64,000 nucleotides of DNA. It comes from Desulforapulum autotrophicum (GTDB lineage: Bacteria > Desulfobacterota > Desulfobacteria > Desulfobacterales > Desulfolunaceae). The position numbers were made by a program, and so were the translations under genes. Below, piece after piece: positions 37,014 through 45,708 of this stretch (within the stretch, counting starts at the first letter, position 1; the number at the start of each line of letters is the position of its first letter). The stretch covers positions 1 to 64,000 of the forward strand of contig DYJE01000002.1 of assembly GCA_020723285.1 (NCBI GenBank), in the 5' to 3' direction. Below the pieces are notes generated by a model. That model did not search any database, was not told the DNA's origin, and was given only the letters and a program-made list of their open reading frames with translations.

Positions 37014-37708
37014 GTCCTTTCTCCGAAAATCGCCGTACCGATTCTCACCAGGGTGGCGCCTTCTTCGATGGCTGTTTCGAAATCACCGGTCATGCCCATG
37101 GAAAGCTCGTTCATGCTCACCGATGGAATCCTGAGGGTGTCGATACGGTCACGGGCCAGGCGCAGGGCCTTGAAAAATGGCCGGACGGTTTCCGGGTCTG
37201 CATCGTAAGGTGGAATGGTCATCAGTCCCATGACCCGGAGATGGTCAAAGACGCTGATATCCCGGATCAAAGGTTCAAGATCCTTTTCATCGATGCCGGA
37301 TTTGCTTTCCTCCATGCCGGTGTTTACCTGGACGAGGATGTTCTGGATCTTACCGATTTTTTTGGCCTGTTTGTGCAGTTCTGTCGCCAGGCTAAGGCTG
37401 TCCACGGAATGAACCAGGTCGAACAGCCGGACGGCGATTTTCGCCTTGTTGCTTTGAAGATGGCCGATGAGGTGGAAGGGCACATGGAGGTCCTGGAGGC
37501 CTTTGATTTTATCCTCCGCTTCCTTGACGTAGTTTTCGCCGAACAACAGGGCTCCGGCTCGGACGGCTTCACGAATTTCGTCGGCTGACCGTGTTTTACT
37601 GACGGCAACCAGGGTGATGGCTCGGGGATCGCGTCCGCATCTCAAAGCTGCGGCTTCGATCCGTTTTTGAATGCTGTCCAGTTTGTCCTTCATTGATACA
37701 CGATTCAT
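37010..37708 (-). CDS. yggS: YggS/PROSC-family pyridoxal-phosphate-binding protein
   Basis: This 232-residue alanine-racemase-fold protein of the YggS/PLPBP family has ITLVAVSKTRSADEIREA with the PLP Lys, then FGENYVKEAEDKI, FHLIGHLQSNKAK and VNTGMEESKSG. The C-terminal ELSMGMTGDFETAIEEGATL, then VRIGTAIFGER, is also typical. It buffers pyridoxal phosphate and has no known catalytic activity. It lies 6 bp after maf and overlaps queH by 4 bp. Confidence 0.95.
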   Translation of the reverse strand: MNRVSMKDKLDSIQKRIEAAALRCGRDPRAITLVAVSKTRSADEIREAVRAGALLFGENYVKEAEDKIKGLQDLHVPFHLIGHLQSNKAKIAVRLFDLVHSVDSLSLATELHKQAKKIGKIQNILVQVNTGMEESKSGIDEKDLEPLIRDISVFDHLRVMGLMTIPPYDADPETVRPFFKALRLARDRIDTLRIPSVSMNELSMGMTGDFETAIEEGATLVRIGTAIFGERT

Positions 37709-37714
37709 GGCTGT

Positions 37715-38311
37715 TTACGATAGTGCCCCTTCGGCTGTGAGTGTTTCGATGACTTCACACACCGGAAGCCCCACCACGTTGGTGTAAGAGCCTTCGATGC
37801 GTTTGACCAGGAATGTCCCTAAACCCTGAATGGCGTATGCGCCTGCTTTGTCGTAGGGTTCCGGCGTATTCACGTACCATGTGATTTCTTCATCCGTCAG
37901 AGTTTTAAACAGAACCTGTGTCCTGACGGTTTCAGAAATGGCGATGCCCCGGTTTTTTAATATCAGGCAGTATCCGGTCAGCACATCATGGGTGCAGCCG
38001 CTCAACAGTCTGAGCATGTTCCGGGCCTCGTCCACAGAAGAGGGTTTACCAAGAATCCGTTGTCCCGCGACAACGATGGTGTCCGCCCCGAGAACCCAGT
38101 TGTCAGGGAATCGTGCCGAAATATCAAGGGCTTTGGCTTCCGCAAGGTAACGGGCATAGTGTGACGGTTCGGTCAATGTGACGTCGTCTTCGTTGATGTC
38201 GGAAGGGACCACGGTGAATGTGAGACCGGCCTGCTCAAGAAGCTCCTTGCGCCTTGGAGACTGGGATGCCAGGATCAGCGGGGGATTTATGTGTTTAATC
38301 ATGGATGTCAT
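37715..38311 (-). CDS. maf: Maf-like nucleoside triphosphate pyrophosphatase
   Basis: This 198-residue Maf/HAM1-superfold pyrophosphatase has LILASQSPRRKELLEQAGL at the N-terminus, then ADTIVV with the catalytic Asp, and KAGAYAIQGLG. Maf proteins hydrolyse non-canonical or pyrimidine NTPs and affect septation. The longest frame starts at 38311; an ATG three codons in (38302) is also possible. It starts 60 bp downstream of the zeta-like toxin gene, and a possible promoter lies in that gap. Confidence 0.95.
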   Translation of the reverse strand: MTSMIKHINPPLILASQSPRRKELLEQAGLTFTVVPSDINEDDVTLTEPSHYARYLAEAKALDISARFPDNWVLGADTIVVAGQRILGKPSSVDEARNMLRLLSGCTHDVLTGYCLILKNRGIAISETVRTQVLFKTLTDEEITWYVNTPEPYDKAGAYAIQGLGTFLVKRIEGSYTNVVGLPVCEVIETLTAEGALS

Positions 38312-38319
38312 GTCTGGGC

Positions 38320-38348
38320 TTATTAGCAGATCGCATTATGTTTGACAA
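38320..38348 (-). promoter_or_regulatory. Candidate sigma-70 promoter before maf
   Basis: On the minus strand TTGTCA (38343-38348) and TAATAA (38320-38325) are separated by exactly 17 bp. This could drive maf-yggS-queH independently of the toxin-antitoxin genes. It is very close to the 38311 start, fitting better if translation begins at 38302. Confidence 0.35.
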
Positions 38349-38371
38349 GGACATGGAGACGTCTGGATCTG

Positions 38372-38956
38372 TCAGGGGATTGCCGAGAGCATGTCTTTCG
38401 CCCATAACGGGGGATCTTCGCAGAGGATACGCTTGCGTCCCAGACGGACCACGGCGATCTGCCGAAAGGGGTTTGAACGGGAGGAATTGTCGAGAATAAA
38501 TGCCGAATCCACAAGGGGAAGAATGCTTATGATGTTTCCCATGGTGCGCGGCAGTCGGCTGTGGATCTTTTCGGCAGGGACGGCGTGCCCACCCTCGCTG
38601 ATCCGCTGACTGACGCGGGCTTCGTTCAGTTCCGGGTTTTCGAGGTGGATGTACACAAGGATCACTTCATATCCCAGGGCTTTGGCCCTGGCTGTGAAAT
38701 CGATTTTCGACGCATGGGAGAACACGGTTTCAAAACAAAAAGACAAACCCTCGTCGAGAAAACGCTGCCTAAGGCGTTCTGCCAGATGGGCCGCCTTGTA
38801 ACTGGCGTCTTCGGGATTTTCCCGGCTTAAGTCCCGGGCAATCATGTCGGCGTTGATAAACTTCAGCCCACGGGGTTCGAGGAACAGCCTGTAAAACGTC
38901 GATTTGCCAGCGCCATTTCCTCCTGCAAGAAGCCACAGCTGACGTTCTCCGCTCAT
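38372..38956 (-). CDS. Zeta-toxin-like kinase
   Basis: This 194-residue P-loop protein resembles zeta toxins, which phosphorylate UDP-activated amino sugars. Walker A is AGGNGAGKST at residues 11-20. The FINADMIARDLSRENPE segment supplies the conserved Asp/substrate-site region. FCFETVFSHASKIDF and IHLENPELNEARVSQRISEG with the arginine-containing lid follow, and then GGHAVPAEKI. These match the chromosomal zeta-like family found beside ParD-like antitoxins. It overlaps the upstream antitoxin gene by 4 bp, the usual antitoxin-first order. Toxicity is inferred from family and arrangement. Confidence 0.82.
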   Translation of the reverse strand: MSGERQLWLLAGGNGAGKSTFYRLFLEPRGLKFINADMIARDLSRENPEDASYKAAHLAERLRQRFLDEGLSFCFETVFSHASKIDFTARAKALGYEVILVYIHLENPELNEARVSQRISEGGHAVPAEKIHSRLPRTMGNIISILPLVDSAFILDNSSRSNPFRQIAVVRLGRKRILCEDPPLWAKDMLSAIP

Positions 38957-39351
38957 TCGTGAACCGTGAAGAGACCGTTTTGAAAATGACCGGTCTCCCG
39001 TTTCCCTGTACCGCTGTGGACCCGGTCAAGACAGCCGGGGCTTGTTCGGCTGGCTTCATAGTAGATCGCCGCAGCAGTCACGTTTTCAGTCAGAACACCT
39101 TCGGATCTCTGTATTTCAAGGTCCGCGAACACATCATCGGGTCTGACGGTTGACGAGAGTAAAGGTGATACTTCAAGAGTTTTGAGGCCCTGGGTGACGG
39201 CCACCACATCGTCGAAATCGATCAGATGTTCCACGGCTTTACCAAGTTCGGCCCAGAATTCGATCTGTTTGGGGATGGATCGTTTCTGAAGCGCGGCTTC
39301 ACGTTCAGCCGCCGCAATCAACGATGCATCCAGTCTCATGGGACTTGCCAT
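38953..39351 (-). CDS. ParD-like antitoxin
   Basis: This 132-residue protein begins MASPMRLDASLIAAAEREAA, then QKRSIPKQIEFWAELGKAVE. This is a ribbon-helix-helix-like segment of the ParD_like type, normally followed by the toxin-binding tail. The C-terminus (YYEASRTSPGCLDRVHSGTG, then a polar end) fits the longer members of that family. It overlaps the zeta-like toxin by 4 bp and is the promoter-proximal gene, as expected for an autoregulated antitoxin. Confidence 0.78.
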   Translation of the reverse strand: MASPMRLDASLIAAAEREAALQKRSIPKQIEFWAELGKAVEHLIDFDDVVAVTQGLKTLEVSPLLSSTVRPDDVFADLEIQRSEGVLTENVTAAAIYYEASRTSPGCLDRVHSGTGKRETGHFQNGLFTVHE

Positions 39352-39524
39352 ATTCCGCCTCCATACAATGATTATTATGCTTCAAATGTAGCAAGGTGCT
39401 GCATGGATGTCAACACTGAAAAACCGGCATAATGCCACGGATCGTCCGTCACGCAGGGACGGTGCCGGAGATGTGGACGCATGAAACTGGGTTTTGTATC
39501 CATGGGGCATGTCAAAGGCAGGAG

Positions 39525-39556
39525 TCCCGGTTTCGGCTGTAGTACCGAAACCGGGA
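39525..39556. terminator. Perfect 12-bp hairpin after the methyltransferase gene
   Basis: TCCCGGTTTCGG (39525-39536) and CCGAAACCGGGA (39545-39556) form a perfect 12-bp stem with an 8-nt loop. It begins nine bases after the methyltransferase stop on the minus strand. No T-run follows on either strand, so it may be a transcript-stabilising structure or a binding site rather than a classical terminator. Confidence 0.5.
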
Positions 39557-39564
39557 TCGTGCAA

Positions 39565-40671
39565 TCACGCGGATTTTTTTTGAATGGTCATGAAGAAGAT
39601 GATGTTGGTGTCGTCTTCCTGTTCGATGGTGAGATCGAAATGTTCAATGCCGCTGCTCTTCGCGATACCGATGACATCATCAATGTCTCTCAGGTGAAAC
39701 GACCAGTCAGCCCACCAGTCAGGTGTCAAGGGGTGGTAATGTTTGGAATCTTTGTGGGCGATGATCAGCTGGCCGCCGGGGTTGAGCAGTGAATAGAAAA
39801 ATCCGACAAGATCTCTGAAACCTTTTTCAGGGATGTAATCGGCAAGGCCTATGGAGTAGACGATGTCCTGCTTGCCCAGAATGTCACGATAATAATCGGG
39901 ATTTTTAAGGTAATCGTAAACACTGTGATTGAGGAACCTGAAATCGATACCCTGGGGCGGGTTTGACAGCTGGTCTCTGGAAAAATTCAAGGCGTCCTTG
40001 GATTTGTCGATGAGGGTGAAAGTCACCTGGCCCGTCAGATTTATTTCGTTTTCCGAGAACAGCTCCCTGAGGTCTCGTGACGCTCCGCAGGCGATGTTGA
40101 GGATGCTCGATTCCTTGGGATCTTTCCTGAGATGGGAAAGAAGAAGTTTTTTCATCGTGTCCTTGCGGTTGCGGACGGCTTTGGCGTAGTCGTTCGCAAG
40201 AAACGCTTCATCGGCGCAATAGCCGAATCCTTTGGACGTGGGCTTGTTGTTATAAATAAACTCCAGGGTTTCGTAGTCTCCAGGATAACCGCCCGGTTTT
40301 TCGAACGCGTGCCTGACGAAATCAGACTGAAGACCGTAAGACGCTCCGGATATCCGGAACGTGTCCTTTATTTTTTTAATCAGTGTTGGATTATCGAGAA
40401 GTGCTTCGATTTTATCACCCTCCTCAAGGGTGGCATTGGTGGCACGGATGACATCGTCGGTGGCCTCCGTGGGTTCCATGGATCCTTTGCGAATTTCCTG
40501 GTCGATGGTGTCAAGGGTGATGAAATAGGGTATGACCGAATCCACCCAGAAAACCCTGACTTTTTCTTTCATGGTTGTATCGTTTATCTCGTCAAGAATG
40601 GGGGCGATTCTTTTTTCAAGAAGGGATTTCAGCTCAATGTCCTTGACATCACACGTATCGGTAAAACTCAT
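39565..40671 (-). CDS. SAM-dependent methyltransferase, EF/PhcB-like
   Basis: This 368-residue protein has a C-terminal class I SAM-methyltransferase domain with motif I ILNIACGASRDLREL, then FTLIDKSKDALNFS and YSIGLADYIPE. The central GGYPGDYETLEFIYN and KAVRNRKDTMKKLLL segments resemble the family annotated as 'extracellular factor 3-hydroxypalmitate methyl ester biosynthesis' (PhcB-type). The N-terminal ~130 residues are helical and not recognised. It is monocistronic, with a hairpin directly after the stop. Fatty-acid methylation as its reaction is an inference from family resemblance. Confidence 0.75.
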   Translation of the reverse strand: MSFTDTCDVKDIELKSLLEKRIAPILDEINDTTMKEKVRVFWVDSVIPYFITLDTIDQEIRKGSMEPTEATDDVIRATNATLEEGDKIEALLDNPTLIKKIKDTFRISGASYGLQSDFVRHAFEKPGGYPGDYETLEFIYNNKPTSKGFGYCADEAFLANDYAKAVRNRKDTMKKLLLSHLRKDPKESSILNIACGASRDLRELFSENEINLTGQVTFTLIDKSKDALNFSRDQLSNPPQGIDFRFLNHSVYDYLKNPDYYRDILGKQDIVYSIGLADYIPEKGFRDLVGFFYSLLNPGGQLIIAHKDSKHYHPLTPDWWADWSFHLRDIDDVIGIAKSSGIEHFDLTIEQEDDTNIIFFMTIQKKSA

Positions 40672-41010
40672 TCACAGCTCCTTTGGTGGTCGCTTCAAAA
40701 TGTTCTAAATAGATAACGGTGTTCAGTTGTATTTGTTTTTGTATTTGCTCAAGTGTAAAAAAAAATCAAGGGCGTTTTTTTATTGTCTTTGCATAAACAC
40801 AGCCGTTTTAAACGTACCGTCAGCTCGTGTTGGCGATAAGTTCCTGATAAAAGTGGAATGTTGAACTTTTAAAATTTAAGGTGGACCGGTGTTGGAATTG
40901 TAAAAAAATAATCGTCACGGTGTTTTGCTCTGTCCTTTTTTTTCTGGAAAGATTAATTAAGCACAGTTTATTTTTTAGAACAGTTCATTTTATTTTTTAA
41001 GGATTCGATC
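40672..41010. other. Intergenic region between divergent genes
   Basis: This 339-bp A/T-rich gene-free stretch must hold promoters for the methyltransferase (minus) and the hemolysin III gene (plus). I see several A/T homopolymer runs but no repeat, RNA gene or clear operator. Confidence 0.5.
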
Positions 41011-41655
41011 ATGAGAACCGAAGAGGCTTTCAACTGTTTTTCCCATCTTGCCGGCGTTCTGCTGTCTGTGGCAGGTCTTGTTTTTCTTTTCAGAGTGGCG
41101 GGCTCATCGGTTCCGGCGATTATAACCGCTCTGATATACGGTCTTTCCGTCATTTTCCTTTTTTCCGCAAGTTCGCTGTACCATGCTTTCAAAAAAGAGG
41201 AAAACGAGGTGTCGTTCTGGAGAAAAATGGACCGACTGGCTATTTTTTTCATGATCGCAGGCACATACACACCGGTGTGCTACTTCTGTCTGGAGGGTAC
41301 GTGGAGATGGACCATGATCGCCCTTCAATGGGGACTTGTGGGGTTTGGCGTCGTGTCCCAGCTTTTTTTCCCGCGCGCACCCCGGAGTCTGTATGCCGTG
41401 ATCTACCTTGCCATGGGCTGGCTGGCCATATTCCCCATCCGTCAGATTCTTGCGAACATGTCCTGGTCCCAGGAAGTTCTCCTTTTTTCAGGAGGAGCGG
41501 CGTTCACCGTGGGAGGCATCATATATGCCGTGAAACGTCCACGTATGATTCCGGGAATTTTCAGTTTCCATGAACTTTTTCACGTCACGGTTCTTTTGGG
41601 TGGAATCCTGCATTACGCCATGATTTACAGGGTCTATTTCGAAAAACTGATATGA
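41011..41655 (+). CDS. Hemolysin III family membrane protein
   Basis: This 214-residue integral membrane protein of the hemolysin III/PAQR-related (YqfA) family has about seven membrane segments. The family signs are present: EEAFNCFSHLAGVLLS near the start, SSLYHAF, and MIAGTYTPVCYF, plus a late HELFHVTVLLGGILHY. The His and Asp/Ser residues of these motifs form the putative metal site of the fold. The molecular function is not established. It overlaps the hydrolase gene by 4 bp, starting a three-gene unit with the hydrolase and truC. Confidence 0.9.
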   Translation: MRTEEAFNCFSHLAGVLLSVAGLVFLFRVAGSSVPAIITALIYGLSVIFLFSASSLYHAFKKEENEVSFWRKMDRLAIFFMIAGTYTPVCYFCLEGTWRWTMIALQWGLVGFGVVSQLFFPRAPRSLYAVIYLAMGWLAIFPIRQILANMSWSQEVLLFSGGAAFTVGGIIYAVKRPRMIPGIFSFHELFHVTVLLGGILHYAMIYRVYFEKLI

Positions 41656-42530
41656 TGAATGAGAGTCTTCCCGAAGATGCCGCCCGGTGTCTTCAGAATG
41701 AAAAAGAACTGTTCAGGAAGAATTACTCTGACCATTTTATCGAGGGCGAAACCCATGGCCCGGAAGTGGGCGAACCCTATCTTCTGTACAGGCCGGGCGC
41801 GCGACGTTCGGTTCTTTTGATCCACGGATTCATGGCCGCCCCCATGGAGGTCCGTCAATGGGCCGAGGATCTATTTTCCCATGGCTACACGGTTTTCGCT
41901 CCACGGCTTACAGGTCACGGGACATCGGCTGTGGATCTATCATCGAAATCCTTCAGGGACTGGACCGATTCCGTTGAAGGGGGTTACCGTATCCTGGCTT
42001 TTCTTAAATCACCGGTCATCGTGGCGGGGTTTTCCACCGGAGCAGGTCTCGCCCTGTATCAGGCTGTCCGCCATCCAGATCGATACGCCGCTGTGGTGTC
42101 CGTGAGTGCTCCCATGAAATTTTCAGGATTTTCACCCCGATTTTCCATGGTGCTGGAATTGTGGAACAACGTGTGCAAATGGATGAACAGAGATTCTTTT
42201 CAGAAGCTTTTTGCCGTCAACCATCCGGACAATCCGGATATCAATTACCACCGCTGCCCCATTCACGGATTCAATCAGATCAAACGCCTGATGCGCCATG
42301 TGAAACGCGGGCTTCCCGGCATCCATATTCCAGCCCTGGTCATTCAGGGGAGCGGCGATCCCAAAGTGAGTCCCGATTCGGGTCCGATGATTTTCAACAG
42401 AATAGGGGCTGTTCATAAATTTTACGCTGAAGTCGATCACATGCAGCATGGCATTGTACGGGACGCGGTGGGCCAGAAGGTTTTCAGGTTGGTTCGTGAA
42501 TTTTTAGGCCGGCTTACTGACGAAACATGA
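41652..42530 (+). CDS. Alpha/beta hydrolase (carboxylesterase type)
   Basis: This 292-residue alpha/beta hydrolase has LLIHGFMAAPMEVRQWAEDL as the oxyanion-hole HG motif, RLTGHGTS, and the nucleophile elbow GFSTG. A late Asp is in GSGDPKVSP and a His in VDHMQHGI. The arrangement fits the carboxylesterase/monoacylglycerol-lipase-like group. There is no signal peptide, so it is cytoplasmic. It overlaps both neighbours by 4 bp. The substrate is unknown. Confidence 0.88.
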   Translation: MMNESLPEDAARCLQNEKELFRKNYSDHFIEGETHGPEVGEPYLLYRPGARRSVLLIHGFMAAPMEVRQWAEDLFSHGYTVFAPRLTGHGTSAVDLSSKSFRDWTDSVEGGYRILAFLKSPVIVAGFSTGAGLALYQAVRHPDRYAAVVSVSAPMKFSGFSPRFSMVLELWNNVCKWMNRDSFQKLFAVNHPDNPDINYHRCPIHGFNQIKRLMRHVKRGLPGIHIPALVIQGSGDPKVSPDSGPMIFNRIGAVHKFYAEVDHMQHGIVRDAVGQKVFRLVREFLGRLTDET

Positions 42531-43228
42531 CGGTTTCTGATCTGCGAATTCTTTATCTGGACGAACATTACGTCATCGTTGACAAACCTTCCGGTCTGTT
42601 TGTCCATAAAAATGCCATCGAACCCAAAGCACCCCATGCCCTGGCTTATGTCCGGGATATGACCGGCGGGATTGTCTGGCCTGTTCACCGCCTGGACCGT
42701 CCCACGTCCGGGGTCCTGGTTTTCGGACGGACCCGTGAAGCTACAGGTCGTTTAAGTCTTGAATTCCGTGAGAAAAGGGTTGTCAAAACCTATCATGCCG
42801 TGGTGAGGGGTTACACCCCGGATAACGATACCATCGATTATCCTCTTGCTTCGGAAAACGGGAAAACAGCCAGAACGGCCGTCACATCCTACACCCGTCT
42901 TGGTGCTGTGGAACTTCCCCATGCCGTGGGACCTTATCAGACCGCCAGATATTCTCTGGTGGAAGTGAAACCGCTCACAGGTCGGCGCCACCAGATCCGA
43001 CGCCATTTCGCCCATGTTTTTCATCCCCTCATCGGTGACAGGGTGCATGGGGACGGACGACACAACCGGTTCATACGGGAACAGTACTTGGTGGGACGGC
43101 TTCTTCTGTCGGCCACGGCCCTTGAATTCCGCCACCCGTTCACCGGTGAAATCCTGAGTATCAAAACCCGAATCCAGGATGACATGGCCGCCGTCATCCG
43201 GTCCATGTTCGGGAAAATGTTCGTTTGA
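42527..43228 (+). CDS. truC: tRNA pseudouridine synthase, TruC-like (RluA family)
   Basis: This 233-residue RluA-family pseudouridine synthase has the catalytic motif VHRLDRPTSGVLVF with the active-site Asp, then VVKTYHAVVRG and LTGRRHQIRRH. The short length without an S4 domain, and the N-terminal ILYLDEHYVIVDKPSGL, match TruC (U65 of tRNA-Ile and tRNA-Asp in E. coli). It overlaps the hydrolase gene by 4 bp. RluA paralogues are easily confused, so TruC specificity is likely but not certain. Confidence 0.88.
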   Translation: MTVSDLRILYLDEHYVIVDKPSGLFVHKNAIEPKAPHALAYVRDMTGGIVWPVHRLDRPTSGVLVFGRTREATGRLSLEFREKRVVKTYHAVVRGYTPDNDTIDYPLASENGKTARTAVTSYTRLGAVELPHAVGPYQTARYSLVEVKPLTGRRHQIRRHFAHVFHPLIGDRVHGDGRHNRFIREQYLVGRLLLSATALEFRHPFTGEILSIKTRIQDDMAAVIRSMFGKMFV

Positions 43229-43239
43229 CCCCGTGTTTA

Positions 43240-43267
43240 AAGGGTGATATCATCGCCTTCTTTTTTT
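43240..43267 (+). terminator. Terminator after truC
   Basis: An imperfect stem (AAGGGTGAT against ATCGCCTT, positions 43240-43259) is followed by seven T at 43261-43267. It separates truC from the next gene. Confidence 0.5.
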
Positions 43268-43301
43268 AGGAAACCATTCAATAATTTCAATGAGGTGCAC
43301 C

Positions 43302-44369
43302 ATGAAAGTCGGAATGATCGGACTTCCGCAGACAGGCAAAATCACTCTTTTTCAGATCCTGACCGGTAACAAGGCCCCGGAGGGCGGAGTCACCAAACCC
43401 CTTCCCGGAGCGGCGGACATCCTGGACAAACGTTTCGACACCCTGGTTTCCCTTTACGAACCGAAAAAGAACGTCCGTGCAAGGATCGATCTGGTGCTTC
43501 TCCCCAAAATCGAACAGGAAACCATCAAGAAAGGGGATATTTTCCGGGAAATCGCCGATACCGACGCCATTTGCCATGTGGTCCGCGCTTTTGAGGACGA
43601 AGCGGTGTATCATGTGGACGGAACGGTGAATCCCATTCGTGACATCGACATGGTCAACGCCGAACTGATCATGCACGACCTGATCTTCATCGAAAAACGG
43701 GTTGAAAAACTGACCCAGACCCTCAAGAAATTGAAAGATGAAAACCAGCAGAAGGAACTGGATCTTCTCCTTTCCATGAAAGCCCACCTGGAAGATGAAA
43801 AACCCCTTCGACTCATGGAAATCGCTGCGGAAGACGAGTTTATGATCCGGAGTTATCCGTTCATCACCCGGAAACAGATGATTCTGGCGCTCAATGTGGC
43901 TGAAGACCATATCAACGACACGGCGCTGATGGATTCTTTGAAAGAACGCTGCGAAGCAGGTCAGATCGAAGTCATGCAGGTTTCCGCCAAGGTGGAATCG
44001 GAAATCGCCCTTCTGGATACGGAAGAGGAGAAAGAGGAATTCCAAAAAGATCTGGGCATCGAGGTTTCAGCGCTTGAAACCCTCACCACCCTCTGTCTGA
44101 AAGCGCTGGGCCGCATTTCGTTTTTCACGGTGGGCAAAGACGAAGTCCGTCAATGGCTTTTAAGAAGGAATTCCACGGCCCCTGAAGCGGCGGGCGTCAT
44201 TCATTCCGATCTTCAGAGGGGTTTTATCCGGGCCGAAGTCTTCAAGTACAATGAACTCATGGAACATAAAGATGAAGCCGGTCTCAAGAAAGCCGGAAAG
44301 ATCTACGTGAACGGCAAGGAATACGTGGTGGAAGACGGCGATATCCTGAACATCCGGTTCAAGGTGTGA
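43302..44369 (+). CDS. Divergent YchF/OLA1-type GTPase-like protein
   Basis: This protein has about 355 residues from the ATG at 43302, with GAGGTG a few bases upstream; homology starts there. The P-loop region reads GLPQTGKITLF, so the Mg-coordinating Ser/Thr of GK(S/T) is Ile. The G3 motif DxxG, normally DIAGLV in YchF, is replaced by DLVLLPK. The ALNVAED segment matches the NxxE nucleotide-base motif of YchF, and the C-terminus is a TGS domain (KIYVNGKEYVVEDGDILNIR). The charged helical middle also fits. Length and order match YchF (363 residues in E. coli). I infer a YchF paralogue with impaired nucleotide hydrolysis. It stands alone. Confidence 0.82.
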   Translation: MKVGMIGLPQTGKITLFQILTGNKAPEGGVTKPLPGAADILDKRFDTLVSLYEPKKNVRARIDLVLLPKIEQETIKKGDIFREIADTDAICHVVRAFEDEAVYHVDGTVNPIRDIDMVNAELIMHDLIFIEKRVEKLTQTLKKLKDENQQKELDLLLSMKAHLEDEKPLRLMEIAAEDEFMIRSYPFITRKQMILALNVAEDHINDTALMDSLKERCEAGQIEVMQVSAKVESEIALLDTEEEKEEFQKDLGIEVSALETLTTLCLKALGRISFFTVGKDEVRQWLLRRNSTAPEAAGVIHSDLQRGFIRAEVFKYNELMEHKDEAGLKKAGKIYVNGKEYVVEDGDILNIRFKV

Positions 44370-44424
44370 AGGGGATGTTATCCCGGTTATGCGATTGAAA
44401 CCCCTTTAAAAAGGGCAGTCGACT

Positions 44425-45708
44425 GTGAACGTAAAATCTTTCGCATGGATGGTTTTTCTGTTTTTCCTTGTTCTGCCCTTGTTTTGCAGGGCGGAAACCC
44501 GGTATGGTCTGGAGTTGTCCGATATCGTCCTTACCCAAGAGAATATTTACGATACAGAAACTCTTGCGGACTTCGGTAAAAAGGAACGGAACAACACCGT
44601 TGTGGTTTCGCCTTTTCTTGAATACACACCATCAGATAAACTCAGCGTTTATCTTCAGTCTGATTTATTCTGGGTTCATTACTTTGAAACACACGAGGAT
44701 GAGGCCGATGCAGACCTTTCAAGTGCCTTTGTGGGATACCAGGGGAAAATGGCCAGGGTTTTCGCAGGCTTTCAGCCTTTTTCCATCGGTCGCGGTTTTA
44801 TTCTCGATGACAGCACTCCAGGCCTTGCTCTGGATTTCGATTTTAAAGGTTCGTCTGGATTAAGCTTAAGGGCCGCTCATGTGGAAGGTGCGTCCACGGT
44901 ATACGCTGCAAGCGTTCATACCGAACCGGGGTTGTTCGAAAATATCGAGCTGTTCGGCGCGGTGTACCATGACACAGACGATATCACCGCCTCCCTTCTC
45001 GATGCTTTTTATGTGTGGAATTCACTTTTGTGGGGTACCCGCGTGGCCCCTCTGACTTCGAGCCATGGCGACCTTTATTACCTGGGTGTGGGAGCGGATG
45101 TGTTTGTCGGGAATTTTTTTATCAAAGCGTCCGGCATTCTCCAAAAGGGGACTCTCACTTTTGCTACGGAAACTCCAAAAATGACAAGGGATATCGATTT
45201 TACATCCTTTCTAACCGATCTTGAAATATCACGAAACATATCTGACACCTGGTCTGTATCCGGCCTTTTGTTCATTCGGAGCGGAGGTCGTTCCGAATCG
45301 GACAAGCTGGAAAATCATACCTTTGTCACACCAAAGCCCATGGGTTACCGGCCCCAGGTTTTTTCTAACGATCAGTTCGGGCCGTATCTTAACGAATCGG
45401 GTTTTTATTCACAGGGCATCGTCATACCGGGCCTGGTGTCTCCGGGTCTATCCCTTTCATGGACACCTGTGGAAAAACTCATGCTGAAAACCACCCTCAC
45501 TCTTTTATATCCCTATTCCGAACCGGGTGACGGAGCCTCGTTCTATGGGTGGGAAGGTGATTTTTCCTTGTCGTATTCTTTTGCAAAACGGTGGGATATT
45601 CTCGCCGAGGCCGGATATTTCAGGCATGGCGATTTTTTCATCGATGACAACGGGAATACTCCCGATCCTTCGATACGTGTGCTCGCAGGCGTCAAGGTGA
45701 GCTACTGA
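44425..45708 (+). CDS. Putative outer-membrane beta-barrel protein
   Basis: This 427-residue protein has a clear signal peptide (MNVKSFAWMVF, hydrophobic core, cleavage near CRAET). It has alternating beta-strand patterns throughout and ends in aromatic Tyr (VLAGVKVSY), the usual outer-membrane-barrel C-terminus. Motifs such as YLQSDLFWVHY and GFQPFSIGRGF recall porin-like or alginate-export-like barrels. The start is a GTG with AAGGGC upstream. A terminator overlaps the stop codon. No ligand or partner can be named. Confidence 0.75.
   Translation: MNVKSFAWMVFLFFLVLPLFCRAETRYGLELSDIVLTQENIYDTETLADFGKKERNNTVVVSPFLEYTPSDKLSVYLQSDLFWVHYFETHEDEADADLSSAFVGYQGKMARVFAGFQPFSIGRGFILDDSTPGLALDFDFKGSSGLSLRAAHVEGASTVYAASVHTEPGLFENIELFGAVYHDTDDITASLLDAFYVWNSLLWGTRVAPLTSSHGDLYYLGVGADVFVGNFFIKASGILQKGTLTFATETPKMTRDIDFTSFLTDLEISRNISDTWSVSGLLFIRSGGRSESDKLENHTFVTPKPMGYRPQVFSNDQFGPYLNESGFYSQGIVIPGLVSPGLSLSWTPVEKLMLKTTLTLLYPYSEPGDGASFYGWEGDFSLSYSFAKRWDILAEAGYFRHGDFFIDDNGNTPDPSIRVLAGVKVSY

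Noticed and set aside
43287-44045. A 252-codon open frame on the minus strand
   Set aside because: It is antisense to the YchF-like gene and reads as a Phe/His-rich shadow.
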